Source of the DNA: Sphaerulina vaccinii
Lineage: Eukaryota; Ascomycota; Dothideomycetes; Mycosphaerellales; Mycosphaerellaceae
DNA length: 64,000 nucleotides
Reading direction: 5' to 3'
Assembly: GCA_022570795.1 (NCBI GenBank)
Contig: JAKUDP010000004.1
Coordinates: 2,451,434-2,515,433 of the forward strand
The translations under genes and the position numbers were made by a program. The notes beneath the pieces were generated by a model. That model saw only the letters and a list, made by a program, of their open reading frames with translations, was not told the DNA's origin and did no database searches. This document shows positions 20,938 to 29,829 of the stretch, one piece after another (within the stretch, counting starts at the first letter, position 1; every line of letters starts with the position of its first letter).

Positions 20938-21648
20938 TCAGACATCTTGAACCCAAAAGTCCTTCGATCGCAGCTTTGCTTGTTTGACTGCGCGGTCTTC
21001 GACTCCAGTAGCCTGCTCGTAGTTGTTCAGCAACTTCTTGCATGAGGTCCAGCCATCTTCCAAGCTTCTGTTGGGATTGCATAACATCAGCTGGTAACAG
21101 CCAGCAAGTCCTCCAGGTCCCATCACAAGCCTCTCTCCCCGAAATCGCAGGCATAAGCTGGTCGAATATCGTATTGAACTTGACAAGAGAAATGTTGCCT
21201 CGTGAATCAGATCTTGCAACGTTCTGTCACTCATAGTGTCATCTCCCACGGTCCAGCGAACATAAATCTGCCCGATCATAGCACAGTTCTCTGAACCAAT
21301 CGTGGCGAGCCACCTGTACATCCTGAACAAGTCTACGGAGTTGGCACTATCTGACATGAAAACGTTGTGCTTGTAGAACATGGCGATTCCTTCCTTCCTC
21401 AGAATCCGACATGTTCTGGTGATGGCGGGCTGCGCAGGTGTCGAGTGAAAGCCGCCGTCGTCGTCGTGAGCACAAACGTGGATCGGGCTATGTTTTGAGC
21501 TTGTGACGACTGCGAAGTGGAGGACACGAAGGACCAGTTCGTCAGGCAGGTCGTGGAGTGGAAAGGTAGTGATGGTTTCGAGAATGCTGTTCTGGTCCTC
21601 GTCGTTGATGCCGCCTGTTGGCGTGGCTTCGATGCTGTCGTGCGCCAT
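20938..21648 (-). CDS. F-box-like protein, family 1 (intact copy)
   Basis: A 236-residue protein from the ATG at 21648 (MAHDSIEATPTGG). The longer frame begins with TTG upstream. The core motif at about residues 32-50 is LHDLPDELVLRVLHFAV, an F-box-like helix set, followed by QPAITRTCRILRKEGIAMFY at about 78-97, the family's second conserved block. The C-terminal third (GPGGLAGCYQLML, then WTSCKKLLNNYEQA and RSKDFWVQDV) is conserved in the neighbouring copy. This is the best preserved member of the four-copy group. Such small fungal proteins (2EXR/F-box-like) are often expanded per lineage. Function in SCF complexes is assumed from the motif only. Confidence 0.68.
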   Translation of the reverse strand: MAHDSIEATPTGGINDEDQNSILETITTFPLHDLPDELVLRVLHFAVVTSSKHSPIHVCAHDDDGGFHSTPAQPAITRTCRILRKEGIAMFYKHNVFMSDSANSVDLFRMYRWLATIGSENCAMIGQIYVRWTVGDDTMSDRTLQDLIHEATFLLSSSIRYSTSLCLRFRGERLVMGPGGLAGCYQLMLCNPNRSLEDGWTSCKKLLNNYEQATGVEDRAVKQAKLRSKDFWVQDV

Positions 21649-22151
21649 AATAGATGATCGGTGGTGGCGTGAGGGTGTGGTGATTGGATGTTTCGAACGT
21701 GCAACGACCGACCTTAAAATGCGGAATTGGACGTGGCGGAGCTGAAATAGCAAGCTTCACTTCAGGCACGAATCTCAATTTCTACATTGTAATGCGAGGG
21801 CGCAATGTCGTTCGAGAATCTGCAGAAGACACAAACATACACACGTATCAAGCGGGAGATGGAGACGAGGCACTTAGTTCACATCAAAAATCCTGCTGTC
21901 TGATGGTACTTCGTGCGGCTATCTGCTCCGCTGACCAGCGCATTATGGGCCCTTCTCCCTTCGCAATGCAGTCCAAGGCTCTGACGCCATCCTGTGTGGA
22001 TAGTAGTCGCCCCTTACGCCATTGAGGGCGATCATTCGATGCGTCTAGAGACTCTTCACACGCGTCTGATTACTCGTCGGCTCTGCTCACACCGGCCTTG
22101 AAGGTTCCCGCCTCACATATCGGGCCTTACCAGCCATTGATCTCTGCTCCG

Positions 22152-22904
22152 TCATGCCTGCACTGCGTCGTTGCGAATCCACCAGTCTAGAGCAAGTTGC
22201 TTAGCCATCGAGAGCTCATCACCCGTACGGTTTGCAAAGTCCAGAATGCGCTCCCAGTCGTCTCCCATTGTGGCCGCATCCCCTCATGAGACCTCATAGC
22301 ATCCTTCGAAGGCTCCTGAACCAAGCACGATTTTGCCCTCGCGTCTTCGAATGAAGGTCCACTGCACGGCCGAGTCTTGTTGCCGAGGGTCGCTGTTATC
22401 GTCACGCTTGTGGCAGCACAGACGCATCTCCGCAAGGAAAAGTCCCCAGGGCATGTTCATGAGTTTATTAGGCACCGCATGGAGGGACTCGAGATAGCAA
22501 TGCTGCAACATGCTAGCATTGACTCTTCCGATACTCCCCAGCCAGGTGAACGTTGGCCTGCTCGCCAAGACGCAGCTGTAAGCCTTGAAGTAGTTGTGCT
22601 TGTAGAAAAGTGGCAGGCCTTCAACTCGAAACAGGCGGCATGTTCTGGTGATTGCTGGTTGTGTGAATGCTGGAGCATCGAAAGTTCTTATTCTGATGGG
22701 ATTGTGGACCGTGCTCAGGATGACCGCCTGTTCAATAACACGAACCACAAGCTCGGCTGGCAGATCGAGAAGGCGAAAGTGGTTGTCTCCCTGTGGCTGA
22801 TCGTCCGGCGCTGGAAAAGATGCTCTGACGGGCTGCATCTTGCGCTTCTTGCGTGATGGTTGCGGTGTTGCTGTCGAATGCACTGGCTCTGTTGCGTTCG
22901 CCAT
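22152..22904 (-). pseudogene. F-box-like paralogue, family 1, with an in-frame TGA
   Basis: Starts at the ATG 22904 (MANATEPVHSTATPQPSRKKR, with a basic KKRKM patch). It has the family core HFRLLDLPAELVVRVIEQAV and QPAITRTCRLFRVEGLPLFY. A TGA at 22286..22284 ends the frame after 206 residues (GAFEGCYEVS). In the same frame the next 43 codons continue with WERILDFANRTGDE and LALDWWIRND before a TGA at 22154..22152, and this segment aligns with the C-terminus of the 20.9 kb paralogue. So either the gene carries a premature stop or it makes a shortened protein. No GT-AG pair of usable length removes the TGA. The change is not of the RIP type (which makes TAA or TAG from CAA, CAG or TGG). Confidence 0.62.
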
Positions 22905-23848
22905 GCTTCTGCGAGCTGTGAGCCAGATCTCGCTGTCGGTGATCAGTGGCAAGTCATGCAATGGGTTATTGAGGAAAGCAGGAAGGCAACGGGGGGAAGC
23001 GGCTTCCACGTGAGAGCCACCAAACCTCACTTCACTTCGCACACAATCTCCTTCACCCTCTGCACATCATATCATCACATTTAATGCTGACTTCAGCCTA
23101 GAGTGGCGCCAAGCCTACCAGCGGACTCGCCAGAAGCACTCTGGAAGACTGGAACGCTTCCGCAACGTGGCCTCCTACTCATACCAGTATCGAAGACCTG
23201 CCCATACTTCTAGCATCGTAGGAGCTGATGTCGAATGGATTGATACCTCGACATGCTATGTTCCGTTATCTGCAAGACGCTTATAAGAGATTTTGAGTTC
23301 GGCCAAGTGCAGACCTGTACTATGTTGTTCTCGTCAGCATTCTTTTCTTCAACTTTCCACTTTACATGATATCTTGGTCCAGAAGAGCTCTTGTGAATCG
23401 ACGGAGCGCGACGCTCTCCAAAGCTGACGAGACGCGAGAACCTGCTCGTCACGAGTCTCACGAGTCGCAAAACACGACTCGTCTAACATGTCTAGCAACG
23501 AGGCTGATATTTGTGCAAACAACCACCACCTCAATCACCGAACAACCAAAACAGCTTATGCATTGTACAAGTCGAGAAGGTTGAGAAGAGATCCTTGCAT
23601 ATTACTTGGACGGATAAATTTCGCTCCTCTTGGCGAGATGGTCAGCTCGCGCTCGTAACGCGTTGCCGATCTCTTGGAACTCCACCTGAAGCCTGTCCTG
23701 GTTTCACTACATAACAAATGTTCGCGGATTGCAAGCTTACCGGTCTAGCTCGCGGCTGACAGTATGTAATGAAGAACAGCTGAATCCCGACAAATTGGTC
23801 GACTTCTGTTCGTCCTTCACTTTGTAGCTTGTGGTTTTCTACTTCGGC
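22905..23848. other. Divergent intergenic region
   Basis: About 940 bases between the minus-strand F-box-like copy and the plus-strand P450. Short frames on both strands carry no recognisable sequence. It includes a locally repetitive GAGACGCGAGAACC...GTCACGAGTCTCACGAGTCG stretch (about 23430-23475), with CACGAGTC twice in tandem. I see no RNA gene. Confidence 0.4.
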
Positions 23849-25543
23849 ATGTCGGCTATACTGCACTACAGTGTGCTAGCTTTGTCGCTCATAGGTAGAC
23901 TGCTATTGGCGGTATGTTTGCTAAGTAATTGATGAATCTCATGCAGTACTGACAACACGCGTAGGGCATTCTCGTACTAGTACTCAAAGTCATATACAAC
24001 ATCTCACCATTCCACCCTCTCGCCAAGTACCCAGGACCATTACTATGGCGAGCAACCCGCCTCGTCAACTCTTATCACCATGCCTCAGGAGATCTATACC
24101 AGCACATCGCAGCAATACACGAAAAGTACGGCCCAACAGTCCGAATAGCTCCAGATGAACTCTCCTTCACTTCCCCAGAAGCCTGGCCAGAAATCTATAA
24201 CTCCCGCCCTCAACTCATCAAGTCGAAATACCACTTCGGCCAAGATGAATCTGGCAAAATGCCCCTCAGCATGATCACGGCTCCGGATTTGGAACATATG
24301 CGTGTCAGACGCTTAGCGGGGCCGGCTTTCCTCAATGCTGGTGTTGCGGAGGTTGAGCCGACTATGCAGCATTATGCTGAACTTCTCTGCTCCCAACTCA
24401 AGGATGCCAGCACAGAAGGTAGCCAGAACATGGTAGAATGGTTCCTTTGGGTCCTCAATGATGTTATTGGCCAACTAGCTCTCGACCAAGAATTCGACTG
24501 CCTAAAGAAAAGGCGTCTGCACGAATGGCCGTCTTATCTGCTACACATCCTAAAGCTGTCAGCTGCTGTGAATCAGTTCAAGAGGTTTGGTGTCAAGATG
24601 AGTTGGTTGGAAGTCATTATGCCTGAGTCAGCGAAGCAGAAACAGGAGAAGTTCTTCGAAGTGGCGAAGAATGCTGTTGACAAGAGGTTGGCGAGGGAAG
24701 ATGATGGTTCTTTGGATGAGGACTCAAGCAAACGACCAGATATTATCGGCCTCATGCTTCGCGAGATGAAAGGTGGCGATCGTCTGACCGATAAGGAGAT
24801 TCTGGCGAATTCGATCTTGATTGTTGGAGGAGGAGCAGAGACGACTGCTACGACACTGACTGCGACGTTTTACAATCTTTGCAAGACTCCCCACGCGATG
24901 CAGAAGCTCAAGGAAGAAGTCCGAGGCACTTTTACGAGAAGCGAGGATATCACGCTCAAAGCCATCTCGAACTTGTCTTATCTTAAGGCTGTGATCGATG
25001 AGAACTTGAGGATATTCCCTACAGCCTCCTTCATCACTCCACGACTTACGCCGAAGGAAGGACATGTCATTGATGGGAACTTCGTACCTGGTGGAACGTA
25101 TGTCTCGATGGGCCAGTGGTTCATGGGTCGATCAGAACGCTTCTTCGATGATGCGAGGGAGTTTCGGCCGGAACGTTGGGTAAATTCTGAGGTGCAGAAG
25201 GCGAGTGGGAGACGTGTTGATGATATTCTTAAGCCGTTTAGTATGGGTCCGAGGAATTGTGTGGGCAAGCTGTAAGTTGTGATCATCTGGTGACAGGTCC
25301 TGCGTGGTGCTGACAGTATCGTGATAGATTGGCTGTGGCTGAGGCGCGACTGATTCTTGCGAAGCTTATTTGGCATTTCGACTTTGAGCTTGACGGAGAT
25401 CATGCGTCTTGGGTGGATGATGCTCGATTCTATGTGAGTTGTGCTTCTGCGCTCGTGCTATGTTTGAACAGCTCGTACTGACAAGCAATCAGGTCCTGTG
25501 GGAACTCCAGCCCCTCAAGCTTCGTATGAAACCGGTACAATAG
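23849..25543 (+). CDS. Cytochrome P450 monooxygenase
   Basis: Four exons, 23849..23911, 23965..25271, 25328..25433 and 25493..25543, all GT-AG and phase-consistent, give 508 residues, the normal length for a microsomal P450. The N-terminus is a membrane anchor (LALSLIGRLLLA joined to GILVLVLKVIYNI) followed by the proline-rich hinge KYPGPLLWRA. The I-helix motif is GGGAETTATT, the K-helix ExxR is ENLR, then FRPERW and the haem-binding loop FSMGPRNCVGK with the Cys ligand. It resembles the CYP65-like group often found in fungal secondary metabolism (isotrichodermin hydroxylase type), but no synthase gene is nearby. The substrate is unknown. It sits inside the family-1 F-box-like cluster. The second intron join restores GKLLAVAEARLIL, which supports the model. 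Confidence 0.9.
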
Positions 25544-26060
25544 AGCGCGCCATTCGTGGATGTGGTCTCGTCATGTCCAAGTAACAGAGTCGCACATATA
25601 TCTCAAGGCTCAAGGAAATTGAAGATTGCCGGCATGCACTGTCTCTACTCTGAGCTGCACAGATCTTGACAAGAGCTAGAGAGACTTAGAGCATGTGCCC
25701 TAAGACTTCTGCCTACTCTCCTATCGCACAATCAAATATGTGAGCGCTACAGCGCTGCTTCGGGTAGCGTAGACGATACCGAAAAGAGGAGAGGCGGCAA
25801 CCATTAATTTCATGAGCGCTCGTCCTGTAGCAGCGCACAGACCATCTGGCGCGTCACTCACGCGGCTCTTTACACTTCACCTCCAGCCACGACTTTCCTC
25901 CCTCTTCCTTCTCCGCTTCGAGGTTCGCCGAGTCGATTCTTGCAGACTATGTCGCGCGGTTAGCATGGTTCCCTGACGATGGCCAGTTCCAAGAAGGATA
26001 TTGGTGAGTGTTGTGAGCAGCATAGTTCACGCGCTTGTTAGGGAGAATGGTCTTACCGAA
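25544..26060. other. Intergenic region after the P450 gene
   Basis: P450 3' flank and the region into which a complete neighbouring F-box-like copy would extend. No F-box family block (QPAITRTCR-like) could be found here on the minus strand, so the truncated copy at 26061 lacks its downstream half. Confidence 0.35.
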
Positions 26061-26255
26061 TCAGGCTGACTGCCAAATGCCATCTGGAAGCCATCCACCT
26101 GTTCTGGTCCTTGGCACCACAATGGGGTTCTCCACGGAGCTGATTACGACTGCGTATTTGAGGACTCTGAGGACGAGCTCATCTGGAAGGTCAAGCAATC
26201 GGAAACATTCTGGAGGCTCCGCCTCGACGGCGGGAGTGCTGACTGGCGTATCCAT
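26061..26255 (-). pseudogene. Truncated F-box-like paralogue, family 1
   Basis: A 64-residue frame from the ATG at 26255 (MDTPVSTPAVEAEPP) contains the family core CFRLLDLPDELVLRVLKYAVV. It then diverges (WLPDGIWQSA) and stops at TGA, exactly where paralogues continue with the ITRTCR block. A donor-like GTAAGA follows the TGA immediately but cannot remove it. This is most simply a 3'-truncated copy left by unequal exchange or deletion within the cluster. Confidence 0.6.
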
Positions 26256-26571
26256 TGGCGCTGAGTGTTCTTGTACTGGAAGATATCTCTTGTTGATGTA
26301 TGGTGGTACTCGTGTCGTAATATGTGGAATGTCGATGCAAATGTTATGATGCTTGCGTGGTTGTCTTGAGAAGTGGAGCCAATGCTGGCTAGGATGCTGC
26401 GGGAGAGCCGCTGCCGCGAAGTGAAGGTGGGGAGGACAAAGGTGAACGCATATGAGCTTCGTTTGTCGGTCTCTCACTTCAAGTAGCTCGACTAACACTT
26501 CTGAACTCTTCCTATCATCGCATCTCTCGATCAGCCTATATACTCAATCAGCAAATCGTTCACTCCAATCA

Positions 26572-26743
26572 GGCCTCGTGGTGCAATGGCAGCACACTCA
26601 CCACAAAAGGTGCCAAGAAGCGGCGGTAACCAGACGTAGCTGGGTCGCGACACCGGTTGTATCGCTTGCACTGCTACGATCAGGTGCATGTGTGATTGAG
26701 AGACCTGAGTTCGATCCTCAGTGAGACCATATTGCCTCTTTTT
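26572..26743 (+). tRNA. tRNA-like Pol III element with oversized spacer, possibly pseudo
   Basis: The left part has an acceptor-strand GGCCTCG, an A box (TGGTGCAATGG) and a perfect D stem (GTGC/GCAC). The right part has a T arm, CTGAG-TTCGATC-CTCAG, containing a B box, then acceptor TGAGACC and discriminator A at 26729. A TTTTT terminator follows at 26739..26743. The acceptor stem pairs except C3 with A70. CTCA and TGAG could form the anticodon stem. However about 85 extra bases separate the halves where an intron would be, and the expected T33 before the anticodon is missing, so I cannot name the amino acid. It could be a tRNA gene with a long intron, a decayed tRNA, or a tRNA-derived short repeat. 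Confidence 0.4.
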
Positions 26744-27326
26744 ATCGCAGCTTCTTTTTGTCGCGGCTTCCTTTTGTCATTTGTAGGCCGGCATAGATCA
26801 AAAACGTCGTGCCTACACTAGTCAGCAACGAGAACGACTTATAGTGATGATATTAGCTCTGTGAATTGAGATGTGATCTGTCCTGTTCAACCCATATTTT
26901 GCTCTACCAATCAATCTGATGTTACACTCTCATTCGTTTGCTCGACCACGCCAGCCGTTTCAGATGCAACGCCGTTGGCCATCTCCCAGGGATATGTTAC
27001 AATGGGATCAAACCAGCCATGCGCCCGCAACGTTATTACAGCCGACGAAGAAGCGTATGATGCAGATTGAGAAAGCAAATCCGCATGAAATAGAAACCAT
27101 ACTCGCCGATTTTGCTTTTCGCGATGCACCCAAACACGCCCAAGTCCATCCCGTGAGAGTTACAGTCTAGCAATGGAAGAACTCATGATCCTCATGATCT
27201 TTGCGCAAAAGTCAGACGTACGCCCTTCATATATGTGCTGCTGGCGTGGTGTGGAACGCATCGATCCAAGAAACAAGAAGGATCTAATCGCATTAGTGAT
27301 AATAGGCCAGGTAGAGGTGATAGTAA
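26744..27326. other. Intergenic region, 3' flank of the SR-protein gene
   Basis: A stretch with repeated TTTTTGTCGCGGCTTCC-type sequence directly after the terminator (CTTCTTTTTGTCG, CTTCCTTTTGTC). A plus-strand frame ending at 27170 includes a coding-like peptide (MMQIEKANPHEIETILADF), but it has no homologue I recognise and is antisense to the SR gene's 3' region. Left unassigned. Confidence 0.35.
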
Positions 27327-29147
27327 TCACCAGTAGGGCCTCTCCGGGTATGGCTCGCGGCCTCCACCGCCACCACCGTAAGCTCTGCCACCTTCTCTCG
27401 GCGGACTACGCGGGCGTCCGGCGTAAGGCTCACGGCCGTGTCCATTCGCATATGGCTCTGGCTCGTATCCTCCACGTCTTGGTGGTGGTGGGTAATCGTC
27501 GACTGGTGGGCGTCCGCCTCGTGGAGGGCCATAGTAGTCATCAACTGGTGGGCGGCCTCCGCGTGGTGGGCCATAGCGGTCATCACGTGGGTCGCCGCCA
27601 TAGTAGTCGCGTGGTGGAGGTGTGCGACGGCGGTAGTCATCGCGGCGTGGGCTGTACCCGCGAGGTGGACCGCGGCGATCGTAGTAGTCGTCACCTGGTG
27701 GTGGGCCACCGTAACCTCCGCGACCTCCGCCACGGTATCCAGGAGAACGAGATCGGAAACGCTCGCGTGGTCGTGGGATCTCAGTTTGAGGCTGCTCAGG
27801 AGTCAGCATGCGACGAGTCGACAAGATGGATACGAACTTACATCCGAGATACAGCGGACAGTAGAGCCCTTGAACTCAGAGTTGTCCAGCTTCTCGACAG
27901 CAGAAGCTAGGTCAGCGGCAGTCTCATACTCGACATATCCTTTACCAGTGCCGGCTGGGTCGCGCTCGCGGTTGACCTCGCTGTAGACGACATCAAGTCC
28001 GGACTGACGTGCAAAGTCCTTCAGGTCCTGTGTCAATAGGTAAGTTCAGGTTCGAAAGCATGTGAGAGCTGTCAAAGTAGCGAGCAGGGATCATGCTAGA
28101 CCAGCTTGTCTTATGAAAGGGACAGATAGTGTGAAGGTTAGAGGAGGACGGGTGTGACTGACCTGCCAGCTGGTCTCGAATGGAAGACCGGTGATGGTCA
28201 TGCGATGGACAGTACGTCTTGGTCGTGGAGCCATGCGTGGTTGGTGCTCGAAGCCTTCGCGAGGACGGGTAGATCCTCGAGCGAACTGGACCACGAGTCG
28301 CTCACCCATAAACTCAGATCCATCTAGCCAGCGAAAGATGTCAGCAGTCGAGAGCATAACCCAAGCGAAGAGAGGGAGGAGTGGTAGTGCCCGAAGGCGA
28401 TGTTAGGCGTCCACGAGGGTGCAGAGGGTTGACGTACGGAAAGCTACAGGGCGCGTTAGCAAGTCTAGCATTGTGTTTTATGCGACACACCATCTCAGAA
28501 TAGAGTAGGTGGACATAGGGTGGAGCTTACCTGGGACGACATCACGCGCATCCATGGCATCTTTGTATTCGATGAAGCCAAAGCCATTCATGAGCTTGAT
28601 CTCGGTAATCTCGCCGGTGCCATGGGTGTTGAAGTGGTTCTCAACATCGGCCTTGGTAGCTGTATCACGTTTCCGGTCAGCGATGCCAGGTCAGTCGTCT
28701 CGGTCGGCTGGATGGTGCAAAGGCCAATGAAGCGCCAGCTCCGGCTCCAGTACGACAACACGAGCGCAGCAGATACAGATTTGCGTAGAACAATTGCAAG
28801 GCAGCGGCAGAGATGGCCAGTTCCTCCTTCCATCCTCAACGATGTATGATGATCATATTGCGCCGGGCCACAAGCGTGTCCAACCAGAACAGGCCATCCT
28901 GCTTATCCATTGAAAGTCCACGGGAAAGAAAGCGTACCATTGCGTGGAAGGTTCCCTGTAGCGCGAGATGATTAGCCATGTGTCCTCGATCTGTTGTCGC
29001 ATGTCGTCCGCCCTGCCATTGCCGCAGATATGCAGCAGCAGAAAAGCTGTGAGCACGCGCGTGTCGCGGCGCCGCATATCGTATGTGTTCGTGATGGTGA
29101 TTCTTACCCAGATAGAGCCTCGTGTTAGAGACGCCAGACTCGGCCAT
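27327..29147 (-). CDS. SR-type RNA-binding protein with two RRMs (Srp2-like)
   Basis: Seven exons on the minus strand: 29147..29108, 28955..28938, 28659..28531, 28443..28438, 28323..28163, 28027..27842 and 27791..27327. All introns are GT-AG, phases agree, total 334 residues. RRM1 (about 10-75) is TRLYLGNLPRN, then ITEIKLMNGFGFIEYKDA and AFHGSEFMGERLVVQFARG. RRM2 (about 100-175) starts HRMTITGLPFETSWQDLKDF. The tail is Arg/Gly/Tyr/Asp/Pro-rich with repeats of PPRGGRPPVDDY and an SRSPGYRGG patch. Such proteins act in pre-mRNA splicing and mRNA export in the nucleus. Exon 2 is 18 nt and exon 4 only 6 nt. Both are needed to restore LPRNATKADVE and VPAFHGSE. Intron 2 (278 nt) is unusually long for this organism and may be regulated. 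The gene is divergent from ETF-QO. Confidence 0.88.
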
Positions 29148-29829
29148 GGTGATGATAATGTGCGCGCGCTGATGAGCGTGCGATGTAGAGCTTCTCGAGG
29201 TCGCCTCGTCCGGGCGGGCGCGTGGAAGGTGGTCTGATGGGAATGGCCTAGAGAACACCCCTGGGTGATGGCAGCGGTGTACAGAAGGAGTCCTCGTCGA
29301 AATGGCGAGGCGAAAGTAAGATGCAACTCGACGTGGTTGTGCGTGTCGAGGTCAAGATGCGCTGCGCTGCGCTGCACAAGGCCGATGGAGTGGAGATAAA
29401 TCGGCCGTCGTGGTTGCTTGGGTGAGGCGGAAGAGAAAGTCTCCACTGCGACCAATCATATCTCGAAAAAAGGTGAATGTCAGCAATGCAAAAGTCGTTG
29501 TATCGAGATGCCATGTAGCTTGATCGTTGACCACATCTGTTCAGCCAGATATGACCAGATTGACCATTCACTCCCAGTCACTGGTATGCTATAGATGGCA
29601 AGTACTTGTACTGGCGAGCCACCTTCGCCCGGCATGGCAAGAACAATGGAGAGACACATGGCGCAGTAGAGCCGCAAAAGTAGCGGCACTTTCATACCAC
29701 AAAAAGCTCCATGAGATCACCGGCGAAAGCAAAGCCGAGGCCAGCCATCCATCAATGGAGCGTGAGAGCCGCATGTGAAGCTACTACTGTATCCTACACT
29801 TTCGCCTCATCTTTTCGCCTGGTTGTAAC
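29148..29829. promoter_or_regulatory. Divergent promoter region, SR protein / ETF-QO
   Basis: About 680 bases shared by two divergent housekeeping-type genes. It includes a GCGCTGCGCTGCGCTGC triplicated motif (about 29361-29377). No supported open frame; the long minus-strand frames here are chance or read through the SR 5' region. No RNA gene seen. Confidence 0.4.

Noticed and set aside
26919..27170. Plus-strand frame ending with MMQIEKANPHEIETILADF
   Set aside because: Coding-like but isolated, without a supported start or splice and close to the SR gene's 3' end. Noted only as an intergenic curiosity.
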